NCBI RefSeq assembly: GCF_014647895.1
Contig: NZ_BMQB01000004.1
Coordinates: 248,001-312,000, forward strand
Direction: 5' to 3'
DNA: 64,000 bases
Source of the DNA: Pilimelia anulata
GTDB taxonomy: Bacteria; Actinomycetota; Actinomycetes; Mycobacteriales; Micromonosporaceae
The number at the start of each line of letters is the position of its first letter. Positions within the stretch are counted from its first letter, which is position 1. This document shows positions 25,855 through 34,140 of this stretch, piece by piece. The notes under the pieces are model-generated. The model searched no databases. It was not told where the DNA came from and saw only the letters and a list, made by a program, of their open reading frames with translations. A program made the translations under genes and the position numbers.

Positions 25855-26013
25855 GCCATTCGGGAGCGCCGCGACCGCTGTCTTGCTCGGTGCGCAGGAA
25901 TCTCCTCGATCACGAGGTGTAGTTCCTATGTCGCACAAGCTAGATTCACTCGTCTAGGTGATGTCGGTGGGATTGCTGGCTGGTACGGGGCCGAAGTTGT
26001 CGTAGCCCATGTC

Positions 26014-26019
26014 TAGTGT
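26014..26019 (+). promoter_or_regulatory. -10 element of cas3 (leaderless)
   Basis: TAGTGT within TCTAGTGT lies 8 nt before the cas3 ATG. The same octamer stands before the small ORF at 29001, and TCTAGTTT before casA. Confidence 0.6.
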
Positions 26020-26027
26020 TCCGCGCC

Positions 26028-28844
26028 ATGAGCACTGTGGAGGCTCGTCGCCTTGCCTTCTGGGGTAAGTCGAAGGCCGGTCGACGAGATGCCTGCGGAC
26101 CGCTGCCCTTGCTGCAACACTTATTCGACGCTGCCGCTGTCGGTGAGATCTTGTGGGACGTGTACCTGGCACCCGGCATGCGTCGCCGGATTGATGCCGT
26201 ATGCGGTGGTCGGGGTCGCGATGTTCTGCGCCTGCTCTGCGCCCTGCACGACGTGGGAAAGGCAACGCCCGCATTTCAGAGCAAGGATCCGGCGCTCGCT
26301 GCGGCGGTCAAGGCAATGGGGCTGAGGTGCGGCGGATTCAGTCGCGGTGCGGGTGCGCGCTGGCACCACACGCTCGCCGGTGCGGTCATCGTCCGGGATG
26401 TACTGCGGCGGCTCGGGTGGTCCGTGGCAGCAGTCGAGTGGGTGTGGCCGATCATCGCCGGCCATCACGGCATGGTGCCGGCGTTGAGTGCGCTGACGCT
26501 GCCGTCGGCGCGCCGGGCCGAGCAGTGGCTGGCGCACGGCGGCACGGACGACTGGGCGGCCGCGCAGGCGGATGTCGTGACCGCGGTGGCCGAGGCGCTC
26601 GCGGTCGACCTGCGCGACGTCCCCTCCTCCGGTACGCCCTCGCGATCGTTGCAGTTGGCGCTCGCCGGCGCGGTCATCATGGCCGACTGGATCGCCAGCG
26701 GCGAGCACTTCGGACCGGTGCCCGCTGACAGCGTGTCCATGCCGCTGGCGCGGAGTCGGGCCGCGAACGCCTGGAAGGCGTTGGAACTGCGCGGCGGATG
26801 GGTGGCCGATTCGTTGGCTCCGGAGCGCGCTGCCGCGTGGCGATTCGACCACGCACCACGGCCCGCCCAGCGGTCGGCGCTGGAGTTGGTGGAGTCGATG
26901 ACCGCGCCCGGGTTCGTGGTGATCGAGGCACCAACCGGCGAGGGCAAGACGCAGACGGCACTCGCCGCAGCGGAAATCCTCGCCCGCCGCTTCGGCGCCG
27001 ACGGCCTCTACTTCGGTATGCCGACTCGCGCCACATGCGATCCCATGTATACGAAGCTGATCGAGTGGGTGAAGTCCATCGATGCCGGCCTGCCGGTCGG
27101 GCTGCTGCACGGAAAGCGGCAACTCAATAAGGACTGGGCCACGCGGATACAGGCGGAACGGCCGACGTTCGCCGAGGTCGACGACTGCGGGATGGAGGAT
27201 CCGTTCGGGTCCGCCACTCCGGTCGCGCCGGCGACCCGAGCGATTCTCTCAAGGTGGTTGCTGGGTCGCAATCGGGGGATGTTGATGCCCGTCACGGTCG
27301 GCACCATCGACCAACTCCTGCACGCCGCCACGCGCACCAGGCACGTCATGCTCCGACACTTCGGACTGGCGGGCAAGGTCGTCGTCCTGGACGAGATTCA
27401 CTCATATGACATTTATATGTCCGAATTCCTGGTCGAGGCGCTGCGTTGGCTCGGCGGCGCCGGCGTGCCGGTCATCGCCCTGTCCGCCACGCTGACCTCG
27501 CAGGACCGCGAGCGCCTCACCGCTGCCTGGCTCCAGGGCGCACGCGCGGAGCGGGATGTGCCGACGATCCGGTTCCCGGACGATACACAGTATCCCGCCG
27601 CGAGGGCTGTGTGGCTCGATGACAGCGGCACCCGCACCGCTGCTTCCGCCCCGGCGCCGTCGTGGCGGGCGTCCGCGGGCGTCCGGGTCGGGATTCTGGA
27701 CGAGGACGGCAACGGACCGATGGCCGTGCGTGAGCTGCTGCGCAGCCAGCTTCCCGATCGCGGCGTCGCCCTGGTCATCCGCAACACCGTTCGGCGGGCG
27801 CAGGACACGTACCGCGAGCTGGCCGCGTTGGGGCAGCCCGGTGACATCGTGCTGCTGCACGGTCGGCTGACCGCTGGCGCGCGGGCCACGCGGACGGAGC
27901 GGGTGCTCGACCAGCTCCGCGCCGACAACCCCGATCGCAAGGACCTGCGTCTGATCGTTGTCGCCACCCAGGTCGCCGAGCAGTCGTTCGATGTCGACGC
28001 TGACTTCTTGATCACCGACATCGCGCCGATCGACCTGCTGATCCAGCGAATCGGACGGCTGCACCGGCATGCCCGTCCCGAAGCGGACCGCCCCGACGGG
28101 CTCGGGACGCCGCGCGTGGTGGTCACCGGGCTGCAGCGTGCGGGCGAAGGGCCGCCGCGCCTCGACCGCGGTATCGAGTCGGTCTACGGCCGCTGGCCGC
28201 TGCTCCGGGCCGCCGATCTGGTGGCGGCGGCATCGACCGGCGCGGGATGGTCGCTGCCGCGGGACGCCCCCGAGCTGGTCGCCGCTGGCTACGACCCCGA
28301 CGCGCCGGTACCGCCGGCATGGGAGCGGGCGACGAGCGAGGCGCTCCGCCAGTGGCGCGATACGGCGGAGAGGCGGGCGGGCAACGCCAGCAAGTTCCTT
28401 CTTTCCGGGACGCGCGGCCTCGGTGTGCCGACGCTGGCCGGGCTGCACGAGCGCGGAATCGAAGCCGACGACGACGATGTCGCCGCGTGCGTGCGCGACG
28501 GCGCCGAGTCCTTCGAGGTCATCCTCGTGCGCCGCAGTGCAGCGGGGTACCGGACGCTCGCCGGCACGGACCTCGGCCCGAACGGCGACGCTGTCACCGA
28601 CCCGGCAATCGCCGACGAGGTCATCGGCGACACCGTCGCGCTGCCCTCGCGCATCCAGCAGGCGGACGTCGCCACCCTCACCCCGCTGCCGAGCTGGCGC
28701 GGCCACGAATGGTTCGACCGCAGCCGCGCACTGGTTCTGGACGAGCACGGCATGGCGACGCTCGTCCGTCATCGATTGCAGTACGACGACGCCCTGGGCC
28801 TGATGGTTCGGGCGAACGAACCCCGCGCAGGCGGGGACAACTAA
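26028..28844 (+). CDS. cas3: CRISPR-associated helicase/nuclease Cas3
   Basis: Cas3 is recruited by Cascade to unwind and degrade target DNA. The 938-residue protein starts at ATG 26028, just after the -10; GTG 26016 in frame would fall inside the promoter. The N-terminal HD nuclease has LLQHLFDAAAV and LCALHDVGKATPAF. The helicase core shows Walker A APTGEGKTQTA (near residue 300), DEIHSYD as motif II (near 453), LSATLTS (near 483) and motif VI LIQRIGRLHRHAR (near 672). Many codons end in A or T, unlike casA-cas2 behind it. The last codons fall in a CRISPR-repeat-like palindrome. Confidence 0.97.
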   Translation: MSTVEARRLAFWGKSKAGRRDACGPLPLLQHLFDAAAVGEILWDVYLAPGMRRRIDAVCGGRGRDVLRLLCALHDVGKATPAFQSKDPALAAAVKAMGLRCGGFSRGAGARWHHTLAGAVIVRDVLRRLGWSVAAVEWVWPIIAGHHGMVPALSALTLPSARRAEQWLAHGGTDDWAAAQADVVTAVAEALAVDLRDVPSSGTPSRSLQLALAGAVIMADWIASGEHFGPVPADSVSMPLARSRAANAWKALELRGGWVADSLAPERAAAWRFDHAPRPAQRSALELVESMTAPGFVVIEAPTGEGKTQTALAAAEILARRFGADGLYFGMPTRATCDPMYTKLIEWVKSIDAGLPVGLLHGKRQLNKDWATRIQAERPTFAEVDDCGMEDPFGSATPVAPATRAILSRWLLGRNRGMLMPVTVGTIDQLLHAATRTRHVMLRHFGLAGKVVVLDEIHSYDIYMSEFLVEALRWLGGAGVPVIALSATLTSQDRERLTAAWLQGARAERDVPTIRFPDDTQYPAARAVWLDDSGTRTAASAPAPSWRASAGVRVGILDEDGNGPMAVRELLRSQLPDRGVALVIRNTVRRAQDTYRELAALGQPGDIVLLHGRLTAGARATRTERVLDQLRADNPDRKDLRLIVVATQVAEQSFDVDADFLITDIAPIDLLIQRIGRLHRHARPEADRPDGLGTPRVVVTGLQRAGEGPPRLDRGIESVYGRWPLLRAADLVAAASTGAGWSLPRDAPELVAAGYDPDAPVPPAWERATSEALRQWRDTAERRAGNASKFLLSGTRGLGVPTLAGLHERGIEADDDDVAACVRDGAESFEVILVRRSAAGYRTLAGTDLGPNGDAVTDPAIADEVIGDTVALPSRIQQADVATLTPLPSWRGHEWFDRSRALVLDEHGMATLVRHRLQYDDALGLMVRANEPRAGGDN
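28818..28841 (+). repeat. CRISPR-repeat-like hairpin in the 3' end of cas3
   Basis: The last codons of cas3 read GAACCCCGCGCAGGCGGGGA and then CAAC. The stem CCCCGC/GCGGGG with a short loop is the same as in the arrays, and CCCCGCGCAGGCGGGGA looks like other actinobacterial type I-E repeats. It is a single unit with no neighbour at 61 nt. Confidence 0.5.
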
Positions 28845-28931
28845 TGCTCCGCGCGACGCACGAGCAACAAACACGGAGGACTCCGGCAGCGGCCGGAACG
28901 GCGGACAGTCTCCCACGATTCCCCGTCGGTC

Positions 28932-28945
28932 GGATGACGTCATCC
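28932..28945. promoter_or_regulatory. 14-bp perfect palindrome upstream of the small cas-locus ORF
   Basis: GGATGACGTCATCC is a perfect palindrome 43 nt upstream of the -10 at 28989. GACGA-G-TCGTC (28953-28963) is a second dyad next to it. Both lie in the 156-nt gap after cas3 and are candidate operators for the downstream cas transcription unit. Confidence 0.4.
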
Positions 28946-28988
28946 CCAAGGAGACGAGTCGTCGGCACAAGTAATAAACAATTGCTTC

Positions 28989-28994
28989 TAGTGT
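28989..28994 (+). promoter_or_regulatory. -10 element of the small ORF (leaderless)
   Basis: TAGTGT is 6 nt before ATG 29001. It sits in the same TCTAGTGT context as the cas3 promoter, in a locally AT-rich stretch. Confidence 0.6.
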
Positions 28995-29000
28995 GCTGCC

Positions 29001-29192
29001 ATGACGATGCGATCAGAATCCCGGACCGTTGTGCAGGGCCGGCAGTGGTACGTCAGTCGGACCGCCATCCGACATCGGTCGGCACCTCCGCCGGACCCGC
29101 GACGTCCTGTGCTGACGGCGCTGGGCGCCGCCGGCGCCGTGGCAGGGCTGGTCGTCAGCATGATTCCGCTGGTTCGGTCCTTCCTGGCCTGA
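29001..29192 (+). CDS. Small single-pass membrane protein in the cas locus, unrecognised
   Basis: I do not recognise this 63-residue protein. Residues 1-38 are basic (many Arg, with RTVVQGRQWYVSRTAIRHR and PPPDPRRP). Residues 40-60 ([20 protein letters not shown]) form one clear hydrophobic helix, and the protein ends in VRSFLA. That predicts a membrane anchor with a positively charged cytoplasmic part. It has its own -10 element, a copy of the one before cas3, and ends 85 nt before casA. The promoter and start-codon spacing are the best evidence that it is a real gene. A function in interference or its control would be a guess. Confidence 0.55.
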   Translation: MTMRSESRTVVQGRQWYVSRTAIRHRSAPPPDPRRPVLTALGAAGAVAGLVVSMIPLVRSFLA

Positions 29193-29234
29193 CGAACGAA
29201 GTCACCGCCGAATGTCGATGCGAACACGATCATC

Positions 29235-29240
29235 TAGTTT
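29235..29240 (+). promoter_or_regulatory. -10 element of the casA-cas2 operon
   Basis: TAGTTT in the context TCTAGTTT lies 37 nt before GTG 29278. The predicted transcript has a short leader containing GGGGCGGGAAG as ribosome-binding site. Confidence 0.45.
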
Positions 29241-29277
29241 CTGATGTCGACCAGGTCACGCAGGGGCGGGAAGCCGA

Positions 29278-30897
29278 GTGATTCGGTTCGATCTCACGTC
29301 GCAAGCGTGGATTCCGGTCGTTGACGGGGCGGCGGTTTCGGTGCGGCAGGCGCTTGTCGAGGGCCATCGACTCGCGGACCTGTCGTGGGCGCAGCCGTTG
29401 GAGGCCGTCGCCGTACTGCGTCAGGTTCTGCTCCCCGTCTACCTCGACGCCTGCGGCCCGCCGCGCGACGAGGCGGACTGGGCGGACCGCTGGAAGCACG
29501 GCCGCCTGAACGGCGAGCGGATCGCCGCCTACCTCGACCGCCACGCCGACTGCTTCGACCTCTTCGGCGAGAAGCCGTTCGCGCAGGTGGCCGACCTGCG
29601 TACCGCCAAGGACGAGACCAAGCCGACATCGGTGCTGTCCGCCGCGGTCGCCACCGGCAACAACGTGCCGCTGTTCGCGGCGCGTACCGACGGCAACCCG
29701 CCCGTCCTCGACGCGGCCACCGCCGCGCGCGCCCTGCTGGCCGCCCAATGCTGGGACACCGCCGCGATCAAGTCCGGTGCGGCCGATGATCCGGCGGTGT
29801 CCGGCGGGAAGACCACCGGCAATCCGACCGGTCCGCTGGGGGCGATCGGACCGGTCGTACCGCTGGGCCGGACCCTCGCCGAGACGATCCTGCTGAACGT
29901 GCCCCTGCTGCGCCACGGCTTCGAGCCGGACGACGTGCCGCAGTGGCACCGCGACCGGCCCGGGCCCGGGTGGGCGACGCGGCACCCGACCGGCCTGCTG
30001 GACCTGCTCACCTGGCAGGCCCGGCGGATCCGGCTCGTGCCGCGCCCCGGTACCACCGGCATCGAGGTGGCCGAGGTGGTGCTCTGCGCCGGGGACCGGC
30101 TGCTGCCGGACAAGCTGCTGGAGTACGAGCCGCACACGGCCTGGCGCCCGGTGGACAAGCCGCGCGCCAGCGACCCGGTGGCCAGGCCGATCCGGCACCA
30201 GCCGGGGCGGGCCGCCTGGCAGGGCCTGTCGGCGCTGCTCGCCGCTCGTCCGGGAGCGGAGCTGCCCGGCAAACCATGGTCGCCGAACCAGCTCGGCACC
30301 CTGCACAACCTGGCCGCCCGCGACGACCTGGCGTCCGACTATCCGCTGCGGGTCGCCGCTGTCGGCGTCGTCTACGGCAACCAGTCCGCGGTGGTCGAGG
30401 ACGTGCTCGCCGACTTCACGCCGTTGCCGGTGCTGGCCCTGGCCGACAGCGACCCGACCGGCGGCGGGATCCGTGTCGAACTGGACGCGATGGTCGCCAT
30501 GGCCGAGCGGCTGCGGATCGCCGCCAACCGCCTCGGGGACGACCTGCGGCGGAGCTGCGGTGGCGAGCCGGCCGGCTGGGACAGCGGCCAGCGCCCCGGC
30601 GACCTGCTCGTGCACCGGCTGTCGCCGATCGTCCACCGGCTGCTGGCGGGACTGCAACGGCAGCCCGACCGGCTGGACGAGGGGCTGGCCGCCTGGCGGG
30701 CCGCGGCGCGGCGCGAGTGCTTCGCCGTGGTCGAACCGATCCTCGCGTCCTGCGGCCCGACCGCGTTCCGCGGCCGGGCGGAGACGAAGAAGGACCCCAA
30801 GAGCGACAAGAAGAAGGAGGACGTGATGCGGGCGAGTACCGCGGAGGCTCGCTTCCGGTGGAGCGTCCACAGGATTCTGGCCGTGGTCGACGGATGA
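29278..30897 (+). CDS. casA: Type I-E Cascade large subunit CasA/Cse1
   Basis: CasA is the large subunit that recognises the PAM and recruits Cas3. The 539-residue protein starts at GTG 29278. MIRFDLTSQAWIPVVDG at the N-terminus and the Gly-rich TTGNPTGPLGAIGPVVPLG near residue 185 are family marks; ETILLNVPLL follows. A Lys-rich segment (KKDPKSDKKKED) sits near the C-terminus. It leads an operon in which casA, casB, cas7, cas5, cas6e, cas1 and cas2 mostly overlap by 4 nt and so are translationally coupled. Confidence 0.95.
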   Translation: MIRFDLTSQAWIPVVDGAAVSVRQALVEGHRLADLSWAQPLEAVAVLRQVLLPVYLDACGPPRDEADWADRWKHGRLNGERIAAYLDRHADCFDLFGEKPFAQVADLRTAKDETKPTSVLSAAVATGNNVPLFAARTDGNPPVLDAATAARALLAAQCWDTAAIKSGAADDPAVSGGKTTGNPTGPLGAIGPVVPLGRTLAETILLNVPLLRHGFEPDDVPQWHRDRPGPGWATRHPTGLLDLLTWQARRIRLVPRPGTTGIEVAEVVLCAGDRLLPDKLLEYEPHTAWRPVDKPRASDPVARPIRHQPGRAAWQGLSALLAARPGAELPGKPWSPNQLGTLHNLAARDDLASDYPLRVAAVGVVYGNQSAVVEDVLADFTPLPVLALADSDPTGGGIRVELDAMVAMAERLRIAANRLGDDLRRSCGGEPAGWDSGQRPGDLLVHRLSPIVHRLLAGLQRQPDRLDEGLAAWRAAARRECFAVVEPILASCGPTAFRGRAETKKDPKSDKKKEDVMRASTAEARFRWSVHRILAVVDG

Positions 30898-31442
30898 GCG
30901 ACAGGGCGATCGACAACCGGCCGTACTGGCGCCGGCACGAGGGCGAGCGGCCGCCCGGCGCCGACCTGGCGGCGCTGCGGCGCGGGCTGGGGCGCGCGGC
31001 GGGCTCGGTGCCGCAGCTCTGGTCGTACTACACGACCCTCACCGACGAGGGGGAGCGGACCGGCACGCTGGCCGCCGAGCACAGTGCGCTCTGCCTGTAC
31101 GCCGTCCACCAGCAGGCGCAGGAGCGCCCGATGCACAGCCGGGGCGTCGGGTTCGGCGCCGCGCTGCGGCGCCTGCGCGCCGACGACTCGGTCAGCGCGG
31201 AGGCGGTGGACCGCCGGTTCACCGCGGCGGCCACCGCGACCAGCCTCGACGAGCTGGTCGGCCACCTGCGCGGCCTGGTCACCCAGCTCCGCGGCATCCG
31301 GCAGCCGCTGGACTACGACCGCCTGTTCGGGGACCTGGTGGCCTGGCAGGACCTCGGTGGCGCCGCCGGGGTCCGCCGCCGGTGGGGCATCGACTACTTC
31401 CCCGGGTTCGCCGATCGTCCGAGAGTCGAGGAGAGCGCGTGA
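30894..31442 (+). CDS. casB: Type I-E Cascade small subunit CasB/Cse2
   Basis: CasB forms the dimer along the inner face of Cascade that stabilises the R-loop. The 182-residue protein starts at ATG 30894, overlapping the casA stop. It is all-helical and Arg-rich: LAALRRGLGRAAGSVPQLWS near the N-terminus, GVGFGAALRRLR in the middle and QLRGIRQPLDYDRLFGDLV near the end, as in the family. Length and position between casA and cas7 confirm the call. Confidence 0.94.
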   Translation: MSDRAIDNRPYWRRHEGERPPGADLAALRRGLGRAAGSVPQLWSYYTTLTDEGERTGTLAAEHSALCLYAVHQQAQERPMHSRGVGFGAALRRLRADDSVSAEAVDRRFTAAATATSLDELVGHLRGLVTQLRGIRQPLDYDRLFGDLVAWQDLGGAAGVRRRWGIDYFPGFADRPRVEESA

Positions 31443-32629
31443 CCGTCCGCACATACCTGGACATCCACATCCTGCAGTCCGTACCGCCGTCGAACCTCAA
31501 CCGGGACGATGCCGGCAGCCCCAAGCACGCCACGTACGGCGGGGTGCAGCGCGCCCGCGTCTCCTCGCAGGCGTGGAAGCGGGCCACCCGCAGGGCGTTC
31601 GACACCGAACTGGGGCTGCCGCCGGCGCAGCTCGGCGTGCGGACGCAGCGGATCGCCGCGCTGCTCGCCGACCGGATCGCGGCCCGCACCGGGCTGGACG
31701 CGGCGGCCTGCCGGCGGCTCGGCGAGGCGGTGCCGACCGGCCTCGGGATCAAGGCGAAGACCAGCAAGACCAAGGGCCGCAAGGGCGACCCGGAGGCCGG
31801 CGGCCCGCCGGCCGAGACCGCATACCTGCTGTTCCTCGGCAACGCCCAGCTCGACGCGATCGCCGACCGGGTCGCCGGGCAGGCCGCCGGCCTGGCGGAT
31901 CTCGCCGACGACGCGTTGACCAAGGCGATGGCCGAGCTGGTGGATGCCGACCTGCTGCGGCAGGGGCACCCGATCGACGTGGCGCTGTTCGGGCGCATGG
32001 TGGCCGACCTGACCCACCTCAATGTGGACGCGGCGGTCCAGGTCGCGCACGCGCTCACCACGCACGGTGTCGAGACGGAGTTCGACTACTTCACGGCCGT
32101 CGACGACGGGAAGTCGCGGGACGAGAACGCCGGCGCGGCGATGCTCGGCACGGTCGAGTTCACCTCCGGCACCCTGTACCGGTACGCGACTGTGGGCCTG
32201 CATCAGCTCGCCGCGAACCTCGACGGCGACCGCGAGGCCACGGCGGCGGCGGTCGCGGCGTTCCTGCGGGCGTTCGCGCTGTCGATGCCGGGCGGGCACG
32301 GCAACACCTTCGCCCACCGGACGCTGCCCTGGCTCGTCGCCGTGGTCGCGCGGGCGGACCAGCCCGTCAACCTCGTGTCCGCCTTCGAGTCGCCGGTGCA
32401 CGCCGGTGGCGACGGCCTGACCGGCGGGTCGGCCGCCCGCCTGGCTCGCGAGCTGGATGGTTGCACCGCCCAGTGGGGGCTGAGCCCGCTCGCCATCCAC
32501 GCCAGCTACCCGGCCGACGGTGCCGCCGCGGCCGTACGGGCGGCGTTCGGTGACCCGCAGCCGTTCGACGCGGTCGTCGAGGCCGTGACGGCGCTGGCCC
32601 GCGAACGGCTCGCCGGGGCAGCCGCGTGA
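31439..32629 (+). CDS. cas7: Type I-E Cascade backbone protein Cas7/CasC
   Basis: Cas7 forms the six-subunit filament that holds the crRNA. The 396-residue protein starts at GTG 31439 in a GTGA overlap with casB, with GAGGAGAG before it. The beginning YLDIHILQSVPPSNLNRDD and VQRARVSSQAWKRATRRAF are typical. FGRMVADLTHLNVDAAVQVA and MPGGHGNTFAHRTLPW are later family segments. A Lys-rich loop (KAKTSKTKGRKGD, near residue 105) is well placed for RNA contact. Confidence 0.95.
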   Translation: MTVRTYLDIHILQSVPPSNLNRDDAGSPKHATYGGVQRARVSSQAWKRATRRAFDTELGLPPAQLGVRTQRIAALLADRIAARTGLDAAACRRLGEAVPTGLGIKAKTSKTKGRKGDPEAGGPPAETAYLLFLGNAQLDAIADRVAGQAAGLADLADDALTKAMAELVDADLLRQGHPIDVALFGRMVADLTHLNVDAAVQVAHALTTHGVETEFDYFTAVDDGKSRDENAGAAMLGTVEFTSGTLYRYATVGLHQLAANLDGDREATAAAVAAFLRAFALSMPGGHGNTFAHRTLPWLVAVVARADQPVNLVSAFESPVHAGGDGLTGGSAARLARELDGCTAQWGLSPLAIHASYPADGAAAAVRAAFGDPQPFDAVVEAVTALARERLAGAAA

Positions 32630-33426
32630 GCCCGGCCAGCCTCGTCCTGCGGCTGGCCGGTCCGATCCAGTCCTGGGGCGAGCGCAGCCGGCTCAACCGC
32701 CGCGATACCGCCCACGCGCCGACCAAGTCCGGCGTGATCGGCCTGCTCGCCGCCGCCGAGGGCCGGCGCCGGCAGGACCCGATCGAGGACCTGTGCGCGT
32801 TGACCCTCGGGGTGCGCACCGACCAGCCGGGCAGCCTGCTGCGCGACTACCACACGGTCAGCGACCACCGGGGCGTCCCGCTGCTGTCGGCGAGCGTCGA
32901 CCGCCACCAGCGGCAGCGGTCCACCTCGCCGGCGAAGCTCACTCACGTGACCCAGCGCTACTACCTGCAGGACGCGGTGTTCGTCGCCGCCGTCAGCGGC
33001 CCGCCGGCACTGCTCGGGGCGCTGGCGGCGGCCGTCCGGGCGCCGGCCTTCCCGCTGGCCCTCGGCCGGCGGTCGTGCCCGCCGACGCTGCCGCTGCTGC
33101 TGTCCGGCGACGCCGCGGACGGCTGCTGGTCCGGCCCGGTCACCGACGTGCTCGCCCGGGTGCCGTGGCAGGCCGGCCCGGCGCACCGCCGCCGGTACGC
33201 GGGCGCGGTGGCCGCGGCGGCCATCGACCTGCCGGTCACGCACGACGACCCGGCCGGTACCGACGTGCGCGACGACCTGCCGACCACCTTCCGCCCGGCC
33301 GACCGGGGCTTCCGGTCCCGGACGGTCACCCACGGCTGGGTCACCGTACCGACGTGCGCCGCCGCCGACCCGGCGGCCGCCGGGTCGCCGCCCGCGCACG
33401 ATCCGTTCGCACTGCTGGGGTGGTGA
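32626..33426 (+). CDS. cas5: Type I-E Cascade protein Cas5/CasD
   Basis: Cas5 caps the 5' handle of the crRNA. The 266-residue protein starts at GTG 32626, overlapping the cas7 stop by 4 nt. LVLRLAGPIQSWGERSRLN is the diagnostic N-terminal RAMP strand and loop, and PTKSGVIGLLAAAEGRRRQD follows as in other Cas5e proteins. KLTHVTQRYYLQDAVFVAAV and ALGRRSCPPTLPLLL lie in the second half. Confidence 0.95.
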   Translation: MSPASLVLRLAGPIQSWGERSRLNRRDTAHAPTKSGVIGLLAAAEGRRRQDPIEDLCALTLGVRTDQPGSLLRDYHTVSDHRGVPLLSASVDRHQRQRSTSPAKLTHVTQRYYLQDAVFVAAVSGPPALLGALAAAVRAPAFPLALGRRSCPPTLPLLLSGDAADGCWSGPVTDVLARVPWQAGPAHRRRYAGAVAAAAIDLPVTHDDPAGTDVRDDLPTTFRPADRGFRSRTVTHGWVTVPTCAAADPAAAGSPPAHDPFALLGW

Positions 33427-34133
33427 CCGTGGCGTACCTGTCGCAGATCATGCTCAATCCGCTGCGCCGCGGCGGCCAGCGGTTCCTCCGCAACCGGCAG
33501 GCGCTGCACGCCGCCGTCCTCGGCGGCCTGGTCCCCGGGCCGGAGTCGGAGCGGGTCCTCTGGCGGCTGGAGCCCGAGCCGCACCGCCTCCGGCTGCTCG
33601 TCCTCACCCGGTCCGCGCCGAGCTGGGCGCATGTGGTCGAACAGGCCGGCTGGCCGGGCGCCGACGGCGAGCAGGTCCGCGTCCGCCCGTACGCGCCGCT
33701 GCTCGACCGGGTGGCGCGGGGGCGGCGGTTCGCCTTCCGCCTGCACGCCAACCCGACGGTGAGCACCAAGAAGATCAAGGATCCGAGCCCGCAGCAGGAG
33801 CGCCACCTCGCCCGCGCCCGCCCGCGCGGCGTCCGGCTGGCCCACGTCACCGCCGGCCAGCAGCTCACCTGGCTGGTGGACCGGCTGCCCAGGTGGGGGT
33901 TCGCCCCGGTCCCGAACACGATCGAGGGCTGCCCGGTCCGGGTCGCGGCGCGCAGCACGGTCACCATCGACAAGAACGACGGCAACCGGGTCACCCTCGG
34001 CGCGGCGCTGTTCGACGGCGTCATCGCCGTGGCCGACCCCGAACTGGTCCGCCGGAGCCTGCTCGACGGGGTCGGCCCGGGCAAGGCGTACGGGCTCGGC
34101 CTCATCACGCTGGCGCCGCCGGCCGGCGGGTGA
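33423..34133 (+). CDS. cas6e: Type I-E pre-crRNA endoribonuclease Cas6e
   Basis: Cas6e cuts pre-crRNA at the base of each repeat hairpin and stays bound to it. The 236-residue protein starts at GTG 33423 with a 4-nt overlap. RFLRNRQALHAAVLGGL carries His29, which corresponds to the catalytic His of Cse3/Cas6e proteins. The C-terminal Gly-rich loop is DGVGPGKAYGLGLITLA. The enzyme must process both array repeat types; they differ only outside the hairpin stem and 3' part. Confidence 0.95.
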   Translation: MTVAYLSQIMLNPLRRGGQRFLRNRQALHAAVLGGLVPGPESERVLWRLEPEPHRLRLLVLTRSAPSWAHVVEQAGWPGADGEQVRVRPYAPLLDRVARGRRFAFRLHANPTVSTKKIKDPSPQQERHLARARPRGVRLAHVTAGQQLTWLVDRLPRWGFAPVPNTIEGCPVRVAARSTVTIDKNDGNRVTLGAALFDGVIAVADPELVRRSLLDGVGPGKAYGLGLITLAPPAGG

Positions 34134-34140
34134 GCGGGCG

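Noticed and set aside
25077..25938. Long minus- and plus-strand frames across array 1 with repeated peptides such as ARAGST and RACGEH
   Set aside because: The peptides are read from CRISPR repeats and spacers, not from a gene.
25961..26005. Fourteen-codon ORF upstream of cas3 as a leader peptide
   Set aside because: It lies before the cas3 -10 element, so it would not be part of the cas3 transcript.
29243..29320. Short ORF overlapping the casA start
   Set aside because: Its ATG falls 2 nt after the -10 element and upstream of the expected transcription start, so it is unlikely to be translated.
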